A stretch of 64,000 nucleotides of DNA from Larix kaempferi (taxonomy: Eukaryota; Streptophyta; Pinopsida; Pinales; Pinaceae). The stretch lies in contig BSBM01000106.1 of the NCBI GenBank assembly GCA_027924585.1, forward strand, positions 39,819,501 to 39,883,500, in the 5' to 3' direction. The notes beneath the pieces are model-generated. The model saw only the letters and a list, made by a program, of their open reading frames with translations, did not search any database and was not told the origin of the DNA. The first letter of the stretch is position 1, and each line of letters begins with the position of its first letter. The position numbers and the translations under genes were made by a program. Of the stretch, positions 1-8,103 are shown piece by piece.

Positions 1-330
1 ACGGTGTTGGTGCATGAGCCTCTGGACTATGCTCTGCATCATTAGTGAAAAGGTCAACAAACTCGTGCCCTTTTTGTAGCAACTACAAGTTTTAAAATAA
101 TTAAAAATATTAGCAATCTATATATGTGTATAGTAAGGAAAAATAATTTACAAATGACACTAAATTGTTTTAACCACTTACTTACCTGTGTAAAATACCC
201 AGTAAAGGTATCATCTGTTTGGACAGGACCAAAGCAAGGATGGCCACATACTGTGCATGGGTGGGGCTCTCAGCTATGCTCATGATGTGCAGGTCTAGTG
301 CCACTACTAGATGCTCCTCGACCACTGGAA

Positions 331-426
331 GGTGGTGGCTCTACCCCACCAGGAGGTGGTGGCTCTACCCCACCAGGAAGTGGTGGATCTACCCCACCGA
401 CAGGTGGTGGCACTACTCCACCCATA
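331..426. repeat. 24-bp minisatellite, 4 units, proline-coding on minus strand
   Basis: Four consecutive 24-bp units (331-354, 355-378, 379-402, 403-426). The first two are identical and the last two diverged. Because 24 is a multiple of three, every frame stays in register; on the minus strand one frame reads GGVEPPPP-like octapeptides. A splice-donor-like CAG/GTAAGT lies on the minus strand near 186-192, so the repeat may sit in an exon downstream of the 522-1190 ORF. The proline frame is closed by a stop just beyond the repeat, so coding is unproven. Confidence 0.8.
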
Positions 427-521
427 GATAGTGGCTCTGATGGCCCTTCTTGGTGCGTACCTTGAAGATACGTGCTATGGAGAACAGCCGCCTATGCCAA
501 CAGTTGGAATGACTCATGTGT

Positions 522-1190
522 CTATGGGACCAACTGATGTGCAGGCGGCACATTTGGCTTGGGTAGTTTCCTGCGAGGTGTAGCTACTAGGCGATTGGGA
601 TCTATGTGCCTCGCATTGGGACATTGCTGAGGCATACCCATCCCAACACCATGGTACTCCAAGATATCAAAATAGTTAACATGCTTCCCCAAAACAAATT
701 CTGCGTACATCTTTCTCAGAAAATATAGAGGCATTTCCTTGTTGTTATGTGGTGGTACATCAAACACCATGTACCATCGGTCCATCCAATTATCTATGAA
801 TGGTTGATATGTACACCACTCGATAGAAATATGCCTTTTGTTTGCATTCGAGATTTCACCCGTCCGTGGATCTCTAAAGAGGGCAAACATATGTTGTTTT
901 GTTATTTTCAACTTCTTAACTTCTTTGTAGCTAATTCCATCCTCATGTTGTTGCCTCTTTCTTTCTCTGAATGTGGAAATATCTTGCAATGCACCATTAG
1001 ACCTACTAAAGGTCTCTATCATTGCATCCAAAATGGATGCAAGCATAAGATGCCTATCATCGACAATTGTTATTGAGGCTCGAATTTCTCTGAGCCTCTG
1101 AATTTCTCTTTGGATGTCTAAATGTGCATCCATGGTCGTCACTGCAATCAAAAAATAAAAATAAAAACAAATCATTAGAAATGTATACAT
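522..1190 (-). CDS. Hypothetical protein, unrecognised
   Basis: A 222-codon open frame that I do not recognise. A likelier start than the first ATG is the internal Met at about residue 20 (MDAHLDIQ), because the preceding residues are a Phe/Tyr-rich stretch typical of chance translation. The rest is soluble and protein-like: an N-terminal charged, helix-prone segment, a basic stretch (KEVKKLKITKQ), an aromatic-rich middle (FIDNWMDRWYMVFDVPP) and a basic proline-containing tail. No transmembrane segment or catalytic motif is visible. It ends at TAG. It could be one exon of a transposon-associated gene, given the surroundings, but nothing in it names a family. Confidence 0.45.
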   Translation of the reverse strand: MYTFLMICFYFYFLIAVTTMDAHLDIQREIQRLREIRASITIVDDRHLMLASILDAMIETFSRSNGALQDISTFRERKRQQHEDGISYKEVKKLKITKQHMFALFRDPRTGEISNANKRHISIEWCTYQPFIDNWMDRWYMVFDVPPHNNKEMPLYFLRKMYAEFVLGKHVNYFDILEYHGVGMGMPQQCPNARHIDPNRLVATPRRKLPKPNVPPAHQLVP

Positions 1191-3217
1191 GTGCTATAAT
1201 GACATCTCTCAAAAATGAAAAATGTACAAACTTTGTGCAAGAATGAATACATTACAAACATAAATATCAACCCAGGCATACATTACAAACATAAATATCA
1301 TTTCATATGACCATTGCAGGCATACATTATGGGTCCTTGCGGGAATAAGGGTGGAGACCATGCGGGCATAAAGACCATGATGATGTGGCAAAGATATGTA
1401 TTTTTATTGGTTAAGGATAACATGGAAATAAAAATATCATTTGACTTATTTGAATTAATAAAAACAAAAAGACAAGTTGGCCTCCTAAATACATGGAAAG
1501 GAGAAGTATAAATGAAGAACAAGATGGTTGTGTTTTTTGTGTGGTGAGTGTGGATAATTCGGGGGAGAATTCGGGAGATAGAGGAGATCTCTGATCTCGG
1601 GGGTTAGGAAGATGAGGACAGTTTTTGGTGAAGGAGCAGCAGCAGGTGGAGCAGTAAAACAATCTCTCTTTCCATCTTTTATTCTGGGTTAAACTGAGGC
1701 AACCTATTGATGGACAGAATGAAGACATGCTAGTAGAATGATGAAGAGATGATTGATGATATGGGCAGAATGTTGTGATGTGCATATGGACAGTTTAAAG
1801 TGTATGAATGGAGATATGGCAGCAGATTGATATGACATGAATAATGATGGATGATAGAATGAAGATGTGATATGATTGGTGATATTTGCTGATGGACAGA
1901 ATGAAGTTATATTGAATAATGAGTGCTTGATGAGAATGATGAAGTGCTTTGGAAACAAACAAGGGCTTCTGGTTGATGATGTATGTAATTTGCAGACTTA
2001 AGAAGAGTCTGAAATATCATTTGTAAATCTAAGGTTGTTGGGGTGTTGGGGTGTTGGTGCATCCCAGTCACTTGCAGCTGACAGAATTATCTTGTGGTTG
2101 GTGCCACTTTGGGTTGTAGCCCATTCTGGAGATTAAAGTCTCCAATTATAAAAAATTTACAAAGCTTATATCTTGTCTCTTGTAATGTGTTGATGATAAT
2201 GTGTCTTGCTTAATAATGAATGACATGTGATATAGTTTATTGATGAATATGATATTGAAGTGAATTTGTAATTAATGATATAAGATTTGAGAGAAGAAGT
2301 TGAAATTGTTAATAAGTGCAAGCTCACTAATTCACCCCCCCCCCACTCTCATTGATCCATTGTGTCTAACATCTTGGTGGTGAAGGAGGTCAAAAAAGAT
2401 GTGGTAGTTCATCTTAGCAACAAAGTAAGCGGTGTGTCTGCAAAGGAGGGGAACCTAGTCCCTTGGGATTTGGGAGATGATGTAAAATACATCATGCCAT
2501 TGGGTTGGATTCACAAGCATTGGTTGGACATTTTTAGGGTAAAAGAATGTGTGGGAAAAAAACGTACGGTTTGGTTAAGTCAAGTCTAGAAACCAAGCCT
2601 AGCTTATAGTCGATAGTTCCTCCTCCTAGCCAAATGGTGGATGGGTTCTTTTTTTCCAATTTGCAATAGATGTGGAAAAAATATTGGTGTTGGGATTCAA
2701 TTTCCAATTTCCATTTTAGTTTTTTTTCAAATCCCTTATTGCTTGAGTGGATGTAAAATTCATTAAGGGGATTGATAGTAGGGAGGAATTAACATATGTT
2801 AAATAACAAATTTTAAAATTTTTAGTTTTGGAATTTCATTTACAAAGACCTTTAATTAAGGCAAACATAAAAATTTATATTTTTAATGATGAAATGAGGC
2901 AAGGATTTGGATGCTTACCTTTCCAATCCTCCTTGCAAGATGAAATCTCCCTTTTTGAGCTTCGAATTTGTCCTCCCTTCACTTCTCCGATGCGTTTTTC
3001 CAAGCCACAATCGCTCGAGAGTTCTGGTTTTGAGTGTTTATCTGCGGTCCGCGGACTATTTATTTATTTTGGCTATATTAACCAAAACGCACACGCGTTT
3101 TGTAATCCTATCTTACATGTTAATTGACATGGCAGGGTCGGAGTCCTCCCATGCCTAGTTCTAAGCAACACGCGCGCATTTTGAATTTACTAAATTCTAG
3201 CGCATTTTGCGAATGCA
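1191..3217. other. No recognisable gene; possible LTR remnant
   Basis: No frame here gives a recognisable protein. The 16-base string tgatggacagaatgaa occurs near 1710 and 1890. The stretch at about 2000-2345 has the look of an LTR tail: T-rich, GT-rich, ending in a run of ten C (2335-2344) after CTCACTAATTCA. No matching second copy, primer site or target duplication is visible, so I do not call an element. From about 2900 to 3240 the sequence becomes more GC-rich and contains ACACGCG and CGCGCA strings without coding signal. Confidence 0.4.
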
Positions 3218-4992
3218 CAATTTCACCTAAAGTGTTCCTCAACTTCGTGTGAGGGCCCAGCCATGCTCTCGATGGGGTAAAGATCCACTTCTAAGAGGAG
3301 AGTAGGATAAGGTGTGTTGATTTTAATTTTGAGGTTATAAGTTATAAACCGCTTCTGCATTTGCTCAATCTTTCTCCAAGATTCTCTAGAAATGTTGCAC
3401 CCTCATACTTCACAACCGTATAAGATAATAGGGATGACAAGAGTTTCAAAGAGTAACTTCTTTTTATCCCACATGACCAGGTTGGCTGATTTACAATTAT
3501 TTTCAAGACCAAAATAAGCTTTCCATCCTCCATTAATTATTTTCTCAATGTTGTGGCTCCAATTGAGCTTGTGATGAATATCAATTCCAAGATACTTATA
3601 AGAAGTCACTTCCTCCAATTTAATGTTATCATAAATAAAATTTGCGTAGGTGTTTTTCTTAGATTTTATAATCATAACTTTTGTCTTGTCGGTGTTAACA
3701 GTCATACCCATGTTAGAGCATAAATATTTGAGAATTCTTAGTTGTTTATTGTGATCAAAGGGGCACCTTTCCATAAGAACAATATCATCAGAATAAAGCA
3801 AGAGGATGATAGCTATCCCAACTAATATCGTACTGGCACAACCTGCTTCTTCTAAATATCTTTCTAGTTTATCGATGTAAATGCCAACAAGGGTAGGGGA
3901 GAGGGGGAAACCTTGCTTAAATCCAATATTACATTTTATATCCACTAAACAACCCTCGTTATTCTTAAACTCGGCAATGACCTTTTCATATAACCTTATT
4001 GCGGCAGCTCTCAATTCAAAAGGAACATTAAGCTTCTCTAGCCTATTCCACAACTTATTTCTAGGCATTGTATCAAAAGCTTTCCTAAAGTCCACAAAGC
4101 AACAAAAAAGATCTGACTTATTATTACGAAAATTCTCTAAAATGATCCTAAGCGTAACGAGATGGCCCGTGGTTGAATGATTCCTTATAAAACCTGCTTG
4201 GTCTTGAGCCCTCTTACCTTCCATCTCTAGCCATTCGTTGATCTTCTTTTCTAAGATAATACCGTATAACTTGGCTAGGAGAGGGCTAATCATAATGGTC
4301 TAATAATTAGATGGGTTATTTTTATCGCCACTTTTGAAAATAGGAATAATGAGGCTTTGAGTCCAAGGTGTAGGGAACCCTTGCTTGACTGCTAAACTAA
4401 AGAGTTTGTGTATGTGCGGGATGAGGACAGGCCCCCCAATTTTTAATATTTCTGCTTGGTAGCCTTCAATGTCTTTGGATTTTCCATTTGCTAAGCGCTT
4501 AACCCCGAAATCTATGTCTTCTAATGAGAAAAATTATTTCATTGTAAAAAGGGTTTGAATGTTATCTCTGATATCCGAGAATCAATCTTATTATCTTATT
4601 TTGTTTTGCGAGTTAGAATTTTCCTCCATAATTTCTTAGGAGCCACCTTGGAGACGTGTAAGAGATTTTCTTGTTGTTTACTAAGATAGTGCCTTTTTTT
4701 TCTTTTAATTAGGGTTTTGTAGTGATTTATCTTGTCCATTTTTATCGATTCTGCAGTAGCTTGCTTAATTTGTTTTCTTTCATTTTTACACTCTTGATCA
4801 TACCAAGGGTTGGTTATACTATCTCTCTTTTTAACCGAGACTTCAATAGAGAACTTGCTAATGGACGACGAGAGGGCTGTGGTGAAATTATGGTAGATAT
4901 TTTCTATATTCTTCATACTAGATAAAGGAAACAAAAAAAATTTAAATCATGGATAAAAAGGTCGGTTTTATTTTTATTGAATATTGTGTGCT
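3218..4992 (-). pseudogene. LINE ORF2, reverse transcriptase half (LINE-A, downstream part)
   Basis: Decayed non-LTR retrotransposon reverse transcriptase, read on the minus strand from about 4992 to 3218. The open frame 3403-4293 carries the RT core: ISPLLAKLYG near its start, DQAGFIRN, CFVDFRKAFDTM (first catalytic Asp), GFKQGFPLSP, and the active site LLYSDDIVLM with the Asp pair intact. Lesions are visible: a TAG at 4300-4302, inside a frame that otherwise continues upstream through PWTQSLIIPIFKSGDK, and a TGA at 3403-3405, after which the same frame continues (GCNISRESWRKIEQMQKRF) to about 3218. Upstream, 4596-4934 encodes the linker between endonuclease and RT (NPWYDQECKNERKQIKQA). The matching endonuclease half lies at 19884-20636, beyond the inserted Athila element. 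Confidence 0.88.
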
Positions 4993-6318
4993 TTTGTCAA
5001 GAGGGCATTCCTTCAGTGGATGAGTCTTTCTACATCGGGGACAAAACACCCCTAGTGTGAGATCCTCCACTGCCTGTCTTTGCTTGGCCTTCAAGACGTC
5101 AATCTCTGAAGAGATAGAGCTCATCATTTCTGTTTTAAAGTTTTCAAGAAGATTGCCTATCTCTGCACGTGTAGCTCCCCCATTGGATGACTTCTGAGTT
5201 CTGTCGAAGACATCACGTTCCAGGTTATTTCGTTTATGCTGCTTATTATGCCTAGAAGATCCCCTGGAATATCTCTTACATAATTCCACAATTGTCTCAA
5301 AAGATTCTTTAGAGATATCCCCCTTTCCTAATAAATTTAGCATGTCTAAACAATCGTCCCTGATTCCTCGAAGCAAGATTATCTTCAGCACATCTAGTCC
5401 CATGTTCGTCTGGCCAGCTCTCTGCACATTGTACAGCAACCTCTCCACAAAATCCTCCAAACTTTCATCCTCCTTCTGTACCATCTTGAATAACTCCTCC
5501 CTTTTGTCCCTGGTGTTACAATATTCTTGATATTTTTCCAGGAATACTTGCTTCATCTTATTCCAATTAGCAACAGTCCCTCCCCCAAGGCTCATGAACC
5601 ATCGTAATGCATTGTCCTTCAGGGTGGCAGGAAAAAGCTTTAACTTTTGAGCATCTGTGATATAATCATAGCTGCGACAGAGGATATCGAATTCAAACAA
5701 GAATTCGTCTGGATCCTCTGCCGCCCTGCCATGGAAGCGGGGTAACACCGACGGTGAAATGTTTTTCATAGGAGCTGTCCCCTCTAGCTGCTGTATTGGG
5801 AATTGCAATGTAGCCATAGTTTCTGGCGGGGAATTATCTTCATGATGGTATTGTACCACTGCTTCTTCCTCTTCGTTCTCATGTCTATTACTCATCTTTT
5901 CTTCTGTATCTTCTCCTTCGTTTGTTCCTTTGTTCTTTACCTCAGTTGTAACAGCTGCGTATTCTTCGGTTGTAACAGCTGCGTATTCTTCGGTTGCAAC
6001 AGCTGTGTATTCTTCGGTTGCAACAGCTGAATCAGCTGTTACTTCTTTAGCAGGAGTATATGCAGGAATCACAGCTGCTCCTATATCTTCCACTGTAGAT
6101 CCTGATGCTAACGCTCCAGGATCAGCAGGGCCTCTTTTGATAGGAGTCCCCTGTTGACGAGATCTGACAGCTGAATCAGTTTTGTCAACAAGGTCGTCAA
6201 TGAATGTTCTTCTGCCCAGCAGTGGACCTCGACCACGACCCGAACCACCTGTACTGTTAGTAATTTGTGGGGTTTTGGGGGTCGGGAGGTGATCGCGTTT
6301 TACCCCCCTCGTATTCAT
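4942..6318 (-). pseudogene. Truncated gag of the tandem Athila-type copy
   Basis: A 458-codon frame whose first roughly 441 residues match the N-terminus of the complete gag-pol at 14479-18366 essentially identically. It contains the variable N-terminal region with four ATEEY-type octapeptide repeats, the gag core (VLPRFHGRAAEDPDEF ... LRWFMSL) and the first zinc knuckle (CPRCRKTHPLKEC). At residue about 442 it runs out of the retroelement at 4993, and the last 17 residues (STQYSIKIKP...) are an out-of-frame reading of flanking LINE sequence. The second zinc knuckle, protease and pol are absent, so it cannot support transposition alone. Confidence 0.9.
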
Positions 6319-6424
6319 GCGAAGCAGATCATTTCAAAATCAACCAAAAGACTGACTAAACAATTATCAGATCAACTAATGACTAGTGTTTAGTTTTCAT
6401 CCTTCCCCGGCAACGGCGCCAAAA
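4993..6424 (-). mobile_element. Truncated second internal region of the Athila-type element
   Basis: This block is the start of a second internal region: primer site (6404-6421), leader and gag, directly beyond the 3' LTR of the complete element. Together with that LTR it repeats 17041-19883 at a constant offset of 12048 bp. I spotted one difference outside the LTR (6221 A versus 18269 G). Identity stops at 4993, in the middle of the gag zinc-knuckle region, and LINE sequence follows. The rest of this copy and its own far LTR are missing. Confidence 0.92.
6404..6421 (-). promoter_or_regulatory. Primer binding site, tRNA-Asp type (tandem copy)
   Basis: On the minus strand the 18-mer TGGCGCCGTTGCCGGGGA starts three bases after the LTR end. 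It is complementary to the 3' end of plant tRNA-Asp (family knowledge). The same site occurs at 18452-18469. Its presence here, outside the 3' LTR, is what shows that a second internal region begins. Confidence 0.85.
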
Positions 6425-7835
6425 TGTCAGGCACTCTAATTGCAGATAATTAAATATCAACACACAGAGCGTATGAAATTTATTGTCAACCCGAGAAAGT
6501 CTTTTTATTTCAAAGGACAAGTGCACAATATATGCTTAAACACTAAACCATTAGCAATAAATACTTCTATATTCTATCATTCATGTTCATCCCCAGAATC
6601 TTATGCAATCCAAAGCCTTCTCACTGCTATAATTCAAATCCTCTCTATCATGCATCAACTAAAAATTAACATCAGATCTAATGAACAATAGGAAGGAATC
6701 TCCTTTATATCCTAGAACGATCACTTGCCTGATCTAATCAACCTGGAAATCGTAAAGCAAAAACTGAGCAGTAATCTAGAAATCCAATTGCGAAATAATT
6801 GAGTTAACTGTTCTAAGAATATTAAATTGCAGAATGGAAATCAAGCAACACACAATCAGAACGATAAATTGTAAGAACTCAGGGGATCGCAACTCAGTTG
6901 TAAGATGAACACAAGTGTGTATGATCTGTAATTGAAATGTATATAAAGCAAACCTTACTCAGTCGACTGTTATTCTACACCATCTACCAAACTCACAGAA
7001 ATATGATCCTTAACTATACTGAAAATTCACACGATAAATATTGCTGCTGCGTACAAAAGGAAGAACAAAGCATCACACAACAAGAAAGATGAAATCCTAA
7101 ATTAACACAGCAATCTCTGTGGAAGACGGGCCCAGTCTTCACACAGAGACGCTGGTTGAACAACACTCTCTTTAACTCAGAAGCAACTCAGTATATTAAC
7201 AGAAGGATGAGTACACAGTTTTGGCTCGACTGCTAATACAAGATAAATTACTTAATTGTTGTCCAACCCCTCAGTCGAGGCAATTCCCCATACTTATACA
7301 TACAATTGCAACATCTAAACCTATAATTGGGCAGCCATGAAGATCTCTGATCTTCAGGCGCCCTAAATAATCTAGCTGTTACAATGCGTGGCAGAACTGA
7401 AATATGAGAGAAGTATAAATTGTCCCAAGAGTGACGGTCCTTCCAGCTCACAGCTGGATTTGAGCAGCGACATACTTAATATAGTTCTTCTGTTACAGCT
7501 GCCCAGCCAAGACTGTGCCTTGATTGACGATTTGAGCCTCAAGGAACCTTCCACAAGCGATGAACGTTCCTTCATGACTTGTTCAGCTCCGATCTTCCTG
7601 CAGTCTATTGTCTTACTACCTTCATAAATCGCATCATGTTAGCACAGATTAAGAGATGCACAGCTTTAATCATCACAATCATAAGTATTAACACAATAAA
7701 ACAATAATCGGCCATACCTTGGTAATTTGGGGAATAGATAAGGACAATAAGTTGAATTGCCAAGGTAATTGGTGTAAGACAAAGGAAGGGACAATGATAA
7801 ATGATGGTCAAAAAGGGCCAATTCTGGGCTCAACA
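6425..7835 (-). repeat. 3' LTR of the Athila-type element (shared with tandem copy)
   Basis: 1411-bp long terminal repeat. On the minus strand it begins TGTTGAGCCCAG at 7835 and ends CTGACA at 6425, so it has TG...CA termini. It matches 18473-19883 base for base except three differences I spotted (6898, 7288, 7505). A polypurine tract abuts its upstream edge and a primer site its downstream edge, so it serves both as the 3' LTR of the complete copy and as the 5' LTR of the truncated one. A TATA-like ATATAAA on the minus strand lies at 6704-6710, about 280 bp from the LTR end, where a retrotransposon promoter would be expected; that promoter call is tentative. Confidence 0.95.
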
Positions 7836-7846
7836 TCTCCCCCCAA
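7836..7846 (-). promoter_or_regulatory. Polypurine tract
   Basis: Minus-strand TTGGGGGGAGA directly touches the TG start of the 3' LTR. This is the plus-strand primer position in LTR retrotransposons and fixes the element's orientation as minus. Confidence 0.85.
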
Positions 7847-7853
7847 CTATCAT

Positions 7854-7873
7854 GTTGCATGTCCTCATGCAAC
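7854..7873. repeat. Perfect 8-bp hairpin next to the polypurine tract
   Basis: GTTGCATG, a four-base spacer TCCT, then CATGCAAC. It lies 7 bp from the polypurine tract, in the untranslated stretch between the extra ORF and the 3' LTR. It would form in either strand; function unknown. Confidence 0.7.
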
Positions 7874-8103
7874 AACCTGCATCTGAATATTGCACTGAAC
7901 TTTGTCCAGGCAAGAGGAAAGAATGTAGATAAATCAGGCATCCCCTCTATCTTTTTGGGAAGCTTCTGTGAGCAACCCAGCATCTTCCAATTTCACTGTT
8001 CCCCTTCCACTGCTACTTGCTGATATTTGAGAATGCACTTGATGTGGTGGGGATCTTTCTGCAGTTCTCTTATGCTATGCCTGGGGAAGTTGAAAAGACA
8101 TAC

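Noticed and set aside
747-1076. Plus-strand ORF of 109 codons opposite the 522-1190 frame
   Set aside because: Shadow of the minus-strand frame; no motif and an unlikely composition.
2000-2345. LTR ending in a run of C
   Set aside because: Composition and the CTCACTAATTCA-C10 end resemble LTR tails, but there is no partner copy, primer site or target duplication in the window.
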